Part shown: positions 16,114 to 24,893 of the stretch, one piece after another
Layout of the letters: each line of letters opens with the position of its first letter
Numbering within the stretch: position 1 is the first letter of the stretch
Source: Clostridia bacterium
GTDB taxonomy: Bacteria > Bacillota > Clostridia > Christensenellales > Aristaeellaceae
Length of the DNA: 64,000 nucleotides
Assembly: GCA_030530315.1 (NCBI GenBank)
Contig: JAUMVG010000008.1
Span: 1-64,000, forward strand
Reading direction: 5' to 3'
Notes under the pieces: generated by a model
The model's database searches: none
What the model saw: only the letters and a program-made list of their open reading frames with translations
Told to the model about the DNA's origin: nothing
Position numbers and translations under genes: made by a program

Positions 16114-16588
16114 ACCGCATACAGCCTTTCTGCGTCGTGTGGGGGATCATCGCGTGGCGGGCACGGTCCGCACGGCGACGGTGGCGATCTCCCGCCTGTA
16201 TATTCTCCGAGCCTGCCGTTTACACGCCGATGATTCCGTATGATCATATCACAAAAAAAGAAAGAAAAGCCGCAGAATTACAAATTTGACACAATATTCA
16301 TAATTTGCCACGGTATTCTTTCGTTGCATTCGCTTGTATAAATGATACAATACTATTGGGCTTATGTGATATTGAAGTAACGGCAGGGTATTATGCCTAA
16401 AATCCTGTTCCGCGCGCCGGTGAAGGGTGCGAAAGACGATCCCAGCAGCTGAGACAATATGCTGATGGAACAGATAATCGAAACAGAGGGGACGTAAGAC
16501 ATCATGGCATAGACCCGGGGTGAGAGATTGCCATGCTGCCGACGCCTGGCAGGAGTGCGATGAAGGCTTGGCGGCGAATCTGAGGAAT
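16114..16588. other. Long intergenic region, left part
   Basis: About 475 bases with no credible gene and lower GC than the surroundings. The region contains a perfect palindrome TTGTATAAATGATACAA (16334-16350) that could be an operator. It overlaps a possible promoter, TTGCAT (16324-16329) with TACAAT (16346-16351), 16-base spacing. It may drive the plus-strand genes from 16831, which would give a very long leader. Confidence 0.4.
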
Positions 16589-16750
16589 AGAGTCTGTTTC
16601 TAAATTCGGCGAAATGCATTTTCGGCGTCCTGAACTGCATTTCAGCGTTGATTCCCCTTGACTTAGCGCCACTAAGCCTGCGGGAAATCGCCTTGAAATG
16701 CAGCCCAATCCGCTCGAAACTGCACATGCCTCATTTTCGAAACACACTCT
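16589..16750. repeat. Imperfect palindromic repeat element
   Basis: A 162-bp element with terminal inverted repeats (AGAGTCTGTTTCTAAAT at the left, TTTCGAAACACACTCT at the right, near-complementary). Inner arms are CTGCATTTCA and TTGAAATGCAG around a CTTAGCGCCACTAAG hairpin. No gene is inside. The folding of the whole element suggests a MITE or a structured RNA. Only one copy is in this window. Confidence 0.55.
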
Positions 16751-16830
16751 AGTTTGAGCCGTCACGGATCGTCGAGGGAATCGAGCGCCCCGGCAGTTCG
16801 CGATGAGCCTGAAAACAGGGAGGTAGAAGC

Positions 16831-17379
16831 ATGCTCTTTCAGGAACTGGGAAAATTGAAGAGATCATCGATTATGACCTCGATCATCATGATGGCGGTCG
16901 GCATTTTGATGATCATGTGCCCCGCGCAGTATGTCGGCGCGCTGGTCTCCACGCTGGGATACGGCATATTGATCCTGGCATTCGTCATGGTGTTGGATTT
17001 CATCTCCGGCAAGAAGGTGTTGATGAACTACATCTATCTGACCGGCGCGTTGATCCTGGCGCTGCTGGGCAGCGCGATTTCAGTATTTGAAAGCAACGTC
17101 GTGCGAGTCATTGGCCTGCTCTTTGGCCTGGTGTTGATTGGCGACGGCGCCATTGGGCTCGTCAATGGGCTGATGTACGCCCGCCGCGCCGGGCGTCAGG
17201 GCTGGTGGGTGCTGGTCACGCTCAGCGCGATGCTGATCCTGTTCGGATTGATCGTGCTGATCAATCCGTGGTGGAACGAGCCCACCGCACTGTTTGACGT
17301 CATCGGCGGCATGCTGTTGTTCTCCTCTGTGGTGAGCATCGTGCGGCTGATCCTGGTCTGGCCGATCAAGAGCGAATAA
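16831..17379 (+). CDS. DUF308/HdeD family membrane protein
   Basis: A 182-residue protein with six predicted membrane helices and almost no loops, typical of the DUF308 (HdeD-like) family. In E. coli HdeD is linked to acid resistance; in Gram-positives the role is unknown. The repeated helix-pair pattern (VGILMIMCPAQYVGAL, then GLLFGLVLIGDGAIGLVNG, then FGLIVLINPWW) supports this. ATG 16831 follows GGGAGG. The AarF-like gene starts 13 bases after its stop, so the two form an operon. Confidence 0.85.
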   Translation: MLFQELGKLKRSSIMTSIIMMAVGILMIMCPAQYVGALVSTLGYGILILAFVMVLDFISGKKVLMNYIYLTGALILALLGSAISVFESNVVRVIGLLFGLVLIGDGAIGLVNGLMYARRAGRQGWWVLVTLSAMLILFGLIVLINPWWNEPTALFDVIGGMLLFSSVVSIVRLILVWPIKSE

Positions 17380-17392
17380 GGAGGGCTGAGCG

Positions 17393-19417
17393 ATGGAGAA
17401 CAATAAGGACAGGGAAGTCGTACAGGCACCCGCGGACGATGCGGCGGAGAACAAACTGGAAAACCAGGCCGTTGAAACCGCGGCCGACGTTCAGCCGGTG
17501 AACGAGCCCGATGCCCGCCGGGCGGAGCAGGCGGAGACGGAGCGCGCCCTCCAGGAAGCCCAAACCGGGGCCGCGTCGGGCAAAGCGCAGGGCCCCAAGG
17601 CCTCGAAGGACAATGCGGAGGCCAGGAAGGCGCGAGCCACCCAGAAGCGCCAGGTCAAGGCGGCCGAGCGGCGTGAAAAGATACAGAAGCAGCAGGAAGC
17701 CGTGATGAAGAGCAAGGAGGAGCTGGCCCAGGAGCTGGAGAGGCGCAAGGCGCAGCTGCAGCACACCAAGGCCCAGATGAGCGACAAGCTCCGGCAAATG
17801 CTCTCCGATGAAATAGAGGCCATGAAAAAGCGCCAAAAGACGCGCAGCGCCGAGATCCTGGCCATCTTCGCCAAGCATAACTTCTACGCCAACGGCTTTA
17901 CGCCCGTGGAGCTGCGCACCACGCTGGAGGATCTGGGCCCCACCTATGTGAAGATCGGCCAGATCATGTCCAGTCGCGTGGACATGCTGCCGGAGAGCTA
18001 TTGCAAGGAGCTCGAAAAGCTACGCCAGAACGTCAAGGAGCTGGACCCGGAGATCGCCCGCGCGGTGATCGAACAGGAGACGGGCAGGAAGATCGAGGAT
18101 ATCTTCCTTGAGTTCAGGGACAAGCCCCTGGGTTCCGCTTCCATTGGCCAGGCCCATTACGCCGTGCTGAAGGACGGCACGAGGGTCGTGGCAAAGGTGC
18201 AGCGCCCGTTGATCGCGGATATGATGCGCGAGGACTTTGCGCTGCTCAAGAAGCTGGCGAAGATCGTCAACACCGTCGGCGAGGCCAATGAGAACGATGA
18301 CCAGATGATCGACCTGCTGTCGGTGATCGAAGAGCTGGAAAAGGTGGAGGAGGAGGAGCTGGACTTCCGCGTGGAGGCGGAGAACACGCGCTTCTTCAAG
18401 GAACACTGCATCGACGACGAGGAGAAGATCAGCTGCCCCACCGTCATCGACGAGCTCACCACCGAGCGTCTGTTCACGATGACCTTCGTGGACGGCTATT
18501 CCATTTCCAAGCGGGACCGCCTGATCGAGGAGGGCTATGATCCCGAGAAGATCGGCTCGGTCATTCTCGACAACTACCTGCACCAGGTGCTGGATGTCGG
18601 CACCTTCCACGGGGACCCCCACCAGGGCAACATCATGGTCAGCCACGGCAAGCCCGTCTGGATCGACTTCGGCATGATCGGACGCATCACCGAGGGCGAC
18701 GTGAGCCTGCTGCAATCGCTGATACTGTCGCTGGTGGAGCGCGATTTGGACGCGCTGGTCAACGCCATCATGTCCATGGGCGCCACCTCTCCCAAGACCA
18801 ACCGCAACAAGCTGGTGGAGGACGCCGACGTGATGTTCGACAAGTACATGAACGTCACCAACCTCAACGACCTCGACCTCTCCGCGGTTCTGGAGGAAGT
18901 CACCGACCTGGCCTCCAAGCATCACATCTCTCTGCCCGGCAAGTACACCATGCTGGTGCGCTCCATCGCCACCATCGAGGGCGTCATTGAACAGCTGTGC
19001 CCGGAGCTGAACCTGTTCCAGCAGATCACTGACAAGCTGATGGAGCGGGTGAAGAAGAACCTTGACGTGGGGAAGGAGCTCCTTTCCGCGGGCAAGGACG
19101 TGCTGGAGGTGGGCCGGAAGGTATCCCGGATGCCCAGCATGGCCTATGACGCGCTGAACAACGCCCTCAAGGGCAGGCTGAAGATGAGCTTCGAGCTGAC
19201 CGGGTACGAGGAGATCCTGAAGAGCCTCGGGGACACCGTCAAGAGCGTGGTGCTGGCGCTGTTCGCCTGCATACTGTTCATCGGCTCCTGTATTCTCAGC
19301 ACAGCGGATATCCAGCCTAAGACGCCGGACGGCCAGCCGCTGATCGCCGCGGTGGGAATGCTGTTCTCCGTCGCGCTGGGAATCTATACGGCAAAGCACA
19401 TGTCGAAGAAGAAATAA
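17393..19417 (+). CDS. AarF/UbiB (ABC1) family atypical kinase
   Basis: A 674-residue member of the ABC1/AarF/UbiB family of atypical protein-kinase-like ATPases. In bacteria with quinones UbiB supports quinone synthesis; in anaerobic Clostridia the role is unclear. Family motifs are the KxGQ segment (PTYVKIGQIMSSR, about 180-192), the Ala-rich loop GSASIGQAHYAVL, VVAKVQRP with the nucleotide-binding Lys, FHGDPHQGN and DFGMIG. Two membrane helices close the protein. The first 150 residues are an unusual Ala/Glu/Lys/Gln-rich, coiled-coil-like extension that most relatives lack. The start follows AAGGAGG. It is co-transcribed with the DUF308 gene. Confidence 0.92.
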   Translation: MENNKDREVVQAPADDAAENKLENQAVETAADVQPVNEPDARRAEQAETERALQEAQTGAASGKAQGPKASKDNAEARKARATQKRQVKAAERREKIQKQQEAVMKSKEELAQELERRKAQLQHTKAQMSDKLRQMLSDEIEAMKKRQKTRSAEILAIFAKHNFYANGFTPVELRTTLEDLGPTYVKIGQIMSSRVDMLPESYCKELEKLRQNVKELDPEIARAVIEQETGRKIEDIFLEFRDKPLGSASIGQAHYAVLKDGTRVVAKVQRPLIADMMREDFALLKKLAKIVNTVGEANENDDQMIDLLSVIEELEKVEEEELDFRVEAENTRFFKEHCIDDEEKISCPTVIDELTTERLFTMTFVDGYSISKRDRLIEEGYDPEKIGSVILDNYLHQVLDVGTFHGDPHQGNIMVSHGKPVWIDFGMIGRITEGDVSLLQSLILSLVERDLDALVNAIMSMGATSPKTNRNKLVEDADVMFDKYMNVTNLNDLDLSAVLEEVTDLASKHHISLPGKYTMLVRSIATIEGVIEQLCPELNLFQQITDKLMERVKKNLDVGKELLSAGKDVLEVGRKVSRMPSMAYDALNNALKGRLKMSFELTGYEEILKSLGDTVKSVVLALFACILFIGSCILSTADIQPKTPDGQPLIAAVGMLFSVALGIYTAKHMSKKK

Positions 19418-19526
19418 CGACAGGAGATTCAAGGGGCTGTCTCAAAATGATTAGGACCGCATAAAGCGGCTGTATGGGCGTCGATGCGGCGTCCGCCCGG
19501 GCACACTGCATGCGTTGTACCAGGGC

Positions 19527-19555
19527 GGGCGGCGAATCGTCGCCCCTGCTTTTTC
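19527..19555 (+). terminator. Probable terminator after AarF-like gene
   Basis: The stem GGGCGGCG / CGTCGCCC (3-base loop) is followed by CTGCTTTTTC. It lies 110 bases after the AarF stop and before the convergent small gene. Confidence 0.6.
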
Positions 19556-19595
19556 ATATCCATCGCATGATACATTTAAAGGCAGACCTTTCAAA

Positions 19596-19775
19596 TTACA
19601 AGATGTCCCGCAGGTTGTGGAACACCCGGATCGGCTCCTGGCCATCGCAATCGGGGCACAGGCCGTCGTACTCGTTGGCGCAGTCGTCGCAGAGCAGCGC
19701 ACCGCAATCGACGCAGCTTCGGAACGACCGGGAATCGGCGACTCGGTGGCAGCTTCGGCATTCGGCCATGGACAT
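19596..19775 (-). CDS. 59-residue four-CxxC zinc-finger protein
   Basis: A small protein just under common length cut-offs. It starts MSMAECRSCHRV and contains four CxxC pairs (CRSC, CVDC, CDDC and CPDC, roughly residues 6-9, 21-24, 29-32 and 40-43), enough to bind two zinc ions in a RING- or B-box-like cross-brace. The C-terminus is IRVFHNLRDIL. ATG 19775 follows a strong AAAGGAGG box, which makes translation likely. It is upstream of nothing on its strand and convergent with the AarF operon. No function can be assigned; a protein- or nucleic-acid-binding role is plausible. Confidence 0.75.
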   Translation of the reverse strand: MSMAECRSCHRVADSRSFRSCVDCGALLCDDCANEYDGLCPDCDGQEPIRVFHNLRDIL

Positions 19776-19836
19776 ACAATCGCCTCCTTTGGCGGTTCAT
19801 AGCATGTCCATGGCGAGAGATGTGTATGCGCGGCGC

Positions 19837-20970
19837 TCACAGCAGCGATTTCACCGCGGCGACGAGGGCGTCGATCTCCTCAAAGGTGTTGGCCCATCCG
19901 ACGCTCGCGCGAACCGCGCCGCGGCGCAGCGTGCCGAGGAAGCGGTGGGCCTCCGGCGCGCAGTGCAGGCCGCCGCGCACGGCGATGCCCGCGGCGGCGA
20001 GGGCATCCGCCGCTTGGGAGGAGGAGAGGTCGCCCGCGTTGAAGGCGACGATGCCGGCCCGGGCGGCCTCCTCCCGGGGGCTGTAGAGCGTCACGCCGGG
20101 CAGGCCGGAGAGCCCTTCCCAGAGGGCGGCGGTCAATTCCCGTTCGTGCATCATGACGGCGGAGAGGTGCCCGGCCGCATAGGCGCAGCCCTCGCCCAGC
20201 CCCGCGATGCCCGGCAGGTTCACCGTGCCGGACTCATAGCGCTCGGGGAGCTCAACGGGCTGGAGCAGGCTCTCGGAGCTGGAGCCGGTGCCGCCCTCCC
20301 GGAGGGGGAAAAGATCCGTACCGGGGCGGATGTACAGCCCGCCGGTGCCCTGGGGTCCCAGCAGCGACTTGTGGCCCGGGAAGGCATAGAGGTCGCACCC
20401 GAGGGCCTGGACATCCACCGGCAATGCGCCCAAAGCCTGGGCGCCGTCGATCAGATAGCGGACGCCGCGCTCGGCGGCGATGGCGCCGATGGCCGCCACG
20501 GGCTGTATGGCGCCAGTGACGTTGGAGGCGTGGGTGCAGACGATCAGCGCCGTGTCGGGCTCAATGGCGGCGCGGATGTCCTCCGGGTCGATGAAGCCGT
20601 CCGGCCGGGGCGGCAGCAGGGTCAGGCGGATGCGGTCCCGCGCGGCCAGAGCGCAGAGGGGACGCAGCACAGAATTGTGCTCCAGCTGCGTGGCGATCAC
20701 GTGGTCGCCCGCCCGCAGGCTGCCCTTGATGGCCAGGTTCAGGGCGTCGGTGCAGTTGAAGCAGTGGATCACGGACATGGGGTCCGGCGCGTTCAGCAGG
20801 GCCGCGAGCCGCTCCCGGGCGTCCAGCACCTTCCGGGCGGCGGCCAGCGCGGCGGCATGCCCCGACCGGCCCGGATTGGCATTGTATTCCGTCATCGCCC
20901 GCAGCACGGCCCGGGTCACGGCTTCCGGCTTCGGGTGGCTGGTGGCGGCGTTGTCCAGATAGATCGACAT
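19837..20970 (-). CDS. Class V aminotransferase, cysteine desulfurase family
   Basis: A 377-residue PLP enzyme of the cysteine desulfurase/selenocysteine lyase group (TIGR01977-like), which takes sulfur or selenium from cysteine or selenocysteine. Seen are YLDNAATSHPKPEA at the N-terminus, the PLP lysine in FPGHKSLLGPQGTGGL, the cofactor Asp in LIDGAQALGALPVD, and a candidate active Cys in VRGGLHCAPEAHRFLGT. ATG 20970 was chosen over GTG 20988 because GGAGGG lies 7 bases before it. It is divergent from a DUF3343 gene; members of this subfamily often neighbour DUF3343, the putative sulfur/selenium carrier. Confidence 0.88.
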   Translation of the reverse strand: MSIYLDNAATSHPKPEAVTRAVLRAMTEYNANPGRSGHAAALAAARKVLDARERLAALLNAPDPMSVIHCFNCTDALNLAIKGSLRAGDHVIATQLEHNSVLRPLCALAARDRIRLTLLPPRPDGFIDPEDIRAAIEPDTALIVCTHASNVTGAIQPVAAIGAIAAERGVRYLIDGAQALGALPVDVQALGCDLYAFPGHKSLLGPQGTGGLYIRPGTDLFPLREGGTGSSSESLLQPVELPERYESGTVNLPGIAGLGEGCAYAAGHLSAVMMHERELTAALWEGLSGLPGVTLYSPREEAARAGIVAFNAGDLSSSQAADALAAAGIAVRGGLHCAPEAHRFLGTLRRGAVRASVGWANTFEEIDALVAAVKSLL

Positions 20971-21080
20971 GTTGTAGCCCTCCTTCACGCGGGGCGGCGC
21001 GGCCGCGTAGTATAGAATACATGCGCCCCGGCGCTTTTATGTGCCGGGGCGCGTGAATCGATCGGAAGGAGGGAAACGGC

Positions 21081-21344
21081 ATGCGGGACGTTTACGGCGT
21101 GGCGGCCTTCCGCTCGCGCCAACAGGTGCTTCGCTTCGAGGCGGTGCTTCGGCGGATGGGCGTGCCCGCGCAGGTGGTGTCCACGCCCCGGGACATCTCC
21201 ATGGGCTGCGGGCTGTCCGTGCGCTTTCCCATGGAATACCTCACACAGGTGCGCGGCGCGCTGGCGGCTTCAAACCCCGGCAACCTGATCGGCCTTTACC
21301 GCGCGGAATACGACGGCGCGCGGCTGCGGGTGACGCCGGCGTAG
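21081..21344 (+). CDS. DUF3343 putative Se/S carrier-like protein
   Basis: An 87-residue protein of the DUF3343 family, proposed (not proven here) to carry selenium or sulfur from a class V desulfurase. It has the family pattern YGVAAFRSRQQVLRFEAVL then STPRDISMGCGLSVRF, with the conserved Cys in GCG. It starts at ATG 21081 after AAGGAGGG. A perfect 10-bp hairpin (GCGCCCCGGC, 21023-21032 with 21043-21052) lies in its leader, between it and the divergent aminotransferase gene. Confidence 0.85.
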   Translation: MRDVYGVAAFRSRQQVLRFEAVLRRMGVPAQVVSTPRDISMGCGLSVRFPMEYLTQVRGALAASNPGNLIGLYRAEYDGARLRVTPA

Positions 21345-21375
21345 GAACGCGGTCTCCGGGCCCGGCGCGGCCTGA

Positions 21376-21612
21376 TCAGGTCGCGCCGTTTATCAGCCCC
21401 TCCCGTGCCAGCAGCGACATCGCCCTGCGCCGATCCCGACGCCGCACGTAAATCTGCCAGCGAAGGTCGGGTTGAGGCAGGTGGAAGGGGCTGAAGAAAT
21501 AGATGTCGTCCGAGAACATGCGTGCAGGGATGCGGTTTTCCTTCAATACTTCGAGCGCCTGACAGGCTTGCTCCGTGCGCCACTTCGCCCCGAGCACCTT
21601 CCATGCAAACAA
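21376..21612 (-). CDS. Small protein coupled to HTH-TPR regulator
   Basis: A 78-residue soluble protein. Its start MFAWKVLGAKWRTEQACQAL and the later YVRRRDRRRAMSLLAREG recall the short ferredoxin-like signal-transducing (DUF2007-type) fold, but the match is weak. The start is TTG 21612. The GGAGGTG box sits inside the last codons of the upstream regulator gene, whose stop ends three bases before, so translation is coupled and the two products may act together. Confidence 0.65.
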   Translation of the reverse strand: MFAWKVLGAKWRTEQACQALEVLKENRIPARMFSDDIYFFSPFHLPQPDLRWQIYVRRRDRRRAMSLLAREGLINGAT

Positions 21613-21615
21613 ATC

Positions 21616-22704
21616 TCACACCTCCGTTTCGGCGTTGTTCGCCATCTCCATGTACATTGTCAGCAACGCGGCGCTTCCGGTGTCCTTGACGGCATTCTCC
21701 ACCGCTTCCGTGGCGGTCGCGCCGAGGCTGTCGTAAAGCGCGCCGTCCCGGTGCCAGTCGGCGACGAACAGCAGGTTCCGGCAGCTGTAGTCCGGGGCAA
21801 CGTCAAAGGCGCGGGCCAGCGCAGCGGCCCGGATGAGGGACGCCCGGGCGGCTTCCACATCGCCGGTTTCCATCTGGAAGCAGGCGAGCCAGGCGGTAAA
21901 ATAGGCGCAAACCTTGTCGATGAAGTCCGGCCGGTCGGATGCTTTCAGCCCGAGCAGGGACTTCAGGGCCCATTGAAGGACCGCCATGCCGTTTTCCGGG
22001 TCGTGGAAAGACCTGAAGGCATAGGCATAGCCCACCGCGGTGTAGATGATGCCGTTGAATGCCGACATCAATCCGTGCGACAGGAAGGGAAGGGCGTCCT
22101 CCGGTCGGTTCATTTCAGCTGCCAGGACCTCGCCGATCATCGCGCTGTACAGGTTGCCGGCGTTATGCGCCTTGGCCAGCTCAATGGCTTTTTCCTTTTC
22201 ACCCAGCGCAAAGTATACCTGCGAGATCGCGCCGCAGAGGGTTTGATCGCTGATGCTGGCGTCCTGGTTCTGAGGCAGAAGCTGCCGCGCCTTCCTGTAA
22301 AGCTCCAGCGCCCGGTGCAGTAGGGCCTTGTCGCGGGCTTCGAAGCCGATGCCGTGGTAGGTCATCGCGCCTGCATATGCAATCGTAAAGGTATTGGGAT
22401 ACTTTTTCAGCGCCTTTTCCACTTCGATGAGGCCGTCGCGATTCTTGTCGTTGTGGTATTGCCAGATTCGCGCCTCGGTGGCCGCCAAGCGGTTGTCCTT
22501 CATTTCATAGCCCAGCAGCGCGTCCACGGAACAGTCGAAGAAATCCGCCATTTCCACGATCATCGGCATCTCCGGCACGGAAAGCCGCGTCTCCCACTTG
22601 TGCACCGCGCCGACTGTGACGCCCAAGACCTCCGCCAGCTGCTCCTGGGTCAGGCTGCGTTTCCTCCTGAACGCGCGGATGTTTTCAGCCAGCTTCATTT
22701 TCAT
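21616..22704 (-). CDS. XRE-type HTH regulator with TPR-like domain
   Basis: A 362-residue regulator. An N-terminal helix-turn-helix of the Cro/CI (XRE) type (residues 5-60, SLTQEQLAEVLGVTVGAVHKWE) is followed by about 290 residues of helical repeats resembling TPRs (for example YFALGEKEKAIELAKAHNAG). Such proteins are often peptide- or partner-sensing regulators in Bacillota (Rap/PlcR/RNPP-like layout), although no pheromone gene is seen. ATG 22704 follows AGGGAGG. It is translationally coupled to the small protein at 21376-21612. Confidence 0.85.
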   Translation of the reverse strand: MKMKLAENIRAFRRKRSLTQEQLAEVLGVTVGAVHKWETRLSVPEMPMIVEMADFFDCSVDALLGYEMKDNRLAATEARIWQYHNDKNRDGLIEVEKALKKYPNTFTIAYAGAMTYHGIGFEARDKALLHRALELYRKARQLLPQNQDASISDQTLCGAISQVYFALGEKEKAIELAKAHNAGNLYSAMIGEVLAAEMNRPEDALPFLSHGLMSAFNGIIYTAVGYAYAFRSFHDPENGMAVLQWALKSLLGLKASDRPDFIDKVCAYFTAWLACFQMETGDVEAARASLIRAAALARAFDVAPDYSCRNLLFVADWHRDGALYDSLGATATEAVENAVKDTGSAALLTMYMEMANNAETEV

Positions 22705-22736
22705 CGTTCCGCCTCCCTTTGCTGGTTTACGAGACC

Positions 22737-22765
22737 ATTATACAGCGCGTGAGGCGACCTGTGAA
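22737..22765 (-). promoter_or_regulatory. Promoter of HTH-TPR operon
   Basis: On the minus strand, TTCACA (22760-22765) and a perfect TATAAT (22737-22742) are 17 bases apart, 33 bases before the start codon. Confidence 0.65.
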
Positions 22766-22839
22766 GACACGAACGATATCAATGGAATAATTGTTTTTAT
22801 ACTGTTGGTATAGGTGAAGAATTCGTAACGCGTTTTTGC

Positions 22840-22869
22840 TTGACCGAACGCACTGATGGCGATTATAAT
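22840..22869 (+). promoter_or_regulatory. Promoter of nth-obg-yhbY operon
   Basis: TTGACC (22840-22845) and TATAAT (22864-22869) with 18-base spacing, 28 bases before the nth ATG. Confidence 0.75.
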
Positions 22870-22896
22870 CATGATGGATACAAAAGGAGTGATTCC

Positions 22897-23529
22897 ATGG
22901 ACGCGAATCGCGCGGCGCTGGTGATGGAGGAACTGCGTAAGCTGTACCCCGAGGCGAAGGCGGAACTGAACTTCGCAAACCCCTTCGAGACGCTGATTGC
23001 CACGATCCTGTCCGCCCAGTGCACCGACAAGCGGGTCAATCTGGTGACGGCGCGGCTGTTCCCGATGTACCCGGATGCCTTTGCCATGGCGAAGCTCACC
23101 CCGGAGGAGCTGGAGCCGCTGATCCGGGAGTGCGGGCTCTACCACAACAAGGCGAAGAACATCGTGGCCGCCAGCCGGGCGCTGGTGGAGCAGTACAATG
23201 GCGTGGTGCCCAATACCCGCAAGGAGCTGATGGCCCTGCCCGGCGTGGGGCAGAAGACCGCGGGCGTGGTGCTGCTGGCCGCCTTTGGCGACGACCAAAT
23301 CCCGGTGGACACCCACGTGTTCAGGGTTTCCCGGCGCATCGGCCTATCGGATGGAAACACCCCGGAGAAGGTCGAGCAACAGCTGCGGGTGCTGCTGGAC
23401 CGGGAGATCTGGTCCCTGGGGCATCACCTGATCATCTGGCACGGGCGGCGCTGCTGCCACGCCCGGAAGCCGGAGTGCGAGCGCTGCCCGCTGAACGACG
23501 GGCTGTGCGAGAAGCACATGGAGCATTGA
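22897..23529 (+). CDS. nth: Endonuclease III (DNA glycosylase/AP lyase)
   Basis: A 210-residue base-excision repair enzyme that removes oxidised pyrimidines and nicks at abasic sites. All hallmarks are present: the helix-hairpin-helix LPGVGQKTAG with catalytic Lys120, catalytic Asp138 in VDTHVFRV, and a 4Fe-4S loop of four Cys (187, 194, 197, 204). The last Cys spacing is six residues, one more than in E. coli Nth. The start is ATG 22897 after AAAGGAGTGA; the frame is open 19 codons upstream without a site. First gene of an apparent operon with obg and yhbY. Confidence 0.95.
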   Translation: MDANRAALVMEELRKLYPEAKAELNFANPFETLIATILSAQCTDKRVNLVTARLFPMYPDAFAMAKLTPEELEPLIRECGLYHNKAKNIVAASRALVEQYNGVVPNTRKELMALPGVGQKTAGVVLLAAFGDDQIPVDTHVFRVSRRIGLSDGNTPEKVEQQLRVLLDREIWSLGHHLIIWHGRRCCHARKPECERCPLNDGLCEKHMEH

Positions 23530-23576
23530 CGCGGCATGGACGCGATTTGATGGAACAACGATATTTGGAGTGAATT

Positions 23577-24851
23577 ATGGCACTGTTTGTTGATGTGGTC
23601 ACCATTACGGTGAAGGCGGGCGACGGCGGCAACGGCTGCGTGTCGTTCCACAGGGAAAAGTTCGTCCAGGCCGGCGGCCCGGACGGCGGCGACGGCGGGC
23701 GCGGCGGCGACGTGGTCTTTGAGGCCACGGAGCGCATGCACACGCTGATGGACTTCCGCTACAAGCGCAAGTTTACCGCCGAGAATGGCGGAGACGGCAT
23801 GGCCAACCGCCGGTCCGGCAAGTCCGGCGAGCCGGTGGTCATTCAGGTGCCCCCGGGAACGGTGGTGCGGGAAAAGGCGACCGGCAAGCTGCTGCTGGAC
23901 CTGTTCGAGCCCAACGCCCGCAAGGTGCTGGTGAAGGGCGGCAAGGGCGGCTTTGGCAACCAGCACTTCGCCACGCCTACGCGCCAGGCACCCCAGTTCG
24001 CCAGGCCCGGCGAAAAGCGGGAGATCATCGAGCTGACGCTGGAATTGAAGTCCATCGCCGACGTGGGCCTGGTGGGCTTCCCCAACGTGGGCAAATCCAC
24101 GATACTGTCCGTGGTCACCGCGGCGCGGCCCAAGATCGCCAACTACCACTTCACCACGCTCCAGCCGAACCTGGGCATCGTCAAGCAAGGCGACGACAGC
24201 TTCGTGCTGGCGGACATCCCCGGCTTGGTGGAGGGCGCGGCGGAGGGCGTCGGCCTGGGCCACGCGTTCCTCAGGCACGTGGAGCGCACGCGGATGCTGC
24301 TGCATGTGCTGGACATCGCGGGGAGCGAGGGCCGCGACCCGCTGGAGGACTTCGACGCCATCATGAAGGAGCTGGAGGCCTACGGCGACCTGAAGAACCG
24401 CCCGATGATCGCCGTGGCCAACAAGATGGACCTGCCCGGCGCGGAGGAGAACCTGGAGCGCCTGAAGGAGAAGCTGAAGGACACGGGCATCCCGGTTTTC
24501 GCGGTATCCGCCGCCACGCGGAAAAACTTCGATCAGCTGATGTACGCCACCAGCGAGATGCTGGCCACCTGCCCGCCGGCGGAGCCCTTCCTGGAGGAAG
24601 CGCTCTACGACCCGAGCGAGCTGGAGCAGGGCGTGCCCTTCACCGTCGAGGTGGACCAGGGCGTCTACTTCGTCGCAGGCCGGGAGATGGACCGGCTGAT
24701 CGAGTCGGTGAACTTCGACAACGAGGAATCGCTGAACTACTTCCATCGCTCGCTGCGCAGGCTGGGCGTCATCGACGCGCTGCGCGCCCAGGGGGCCAAG
24801 GAGGGCGACAGCGTGGTCATCGGCGAGATGGAATTCGATTTTGTGGAATAA
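23577..24851 (+). CDS. obgE: GTPase Obg
   Basis: A 424-residue Obg/CgtA GTPase, which binds the 50S subunit late in assembly and is linked to growth control and sporulation. The domain order is complete. The glycine-rich Obg fold (1-158) is followed by the G domain, with GFPNVGKST (G1), DIPGLVEGA (G3), NKMD (G4) and VSAAT (G5). A C-terminal OCT domain of the Gram-positive type ends in MEFDFVE. The start ATG 23577 has a TTGGAG box. The spacing to nth and the YhbY gene supports one operon. Confidence 0.97.
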   Translation: MALFVDVVTITVKAGDGGNGCVSFHREKFVQAGGPDGGDGGRGGDVVFEATERMHTLMDFRYKRKFTAENGGDGMANRRSGKSGEPVVIQVPPGTVVREKATGKLLLDLFEPNARKVLVKGGKGGFGNQHFATPTRQAPQFARPGEKREIIELTLELKSIADVGLVGFPNVGKSTILSVVTAARPKIANYHFTTLQPNLGIVKQGDDSFVLADIPGLVEGAAEGVGLGHAFLRHVERTRMLLHVLDIAGSEGRDPLEDFDAIMKELEAYGDLKNRPMIAVANKMDLPGAEENLERLKEKLKDTGIPVFAVSAATRKNFDQLMYATSEMLATCPPAEPFLEEALYDPSELEQGVPFTVEVDQGVYFVAGREMDRLIESVNFDNEESLNYFHRSLRRLGVIDALRAQGAKEGDSVVIGEMEFDFVE

Positions 24852-24893
24852 GAAGCGGCATCAAAACCGCATACGGACAGGGGAGGAATACCT

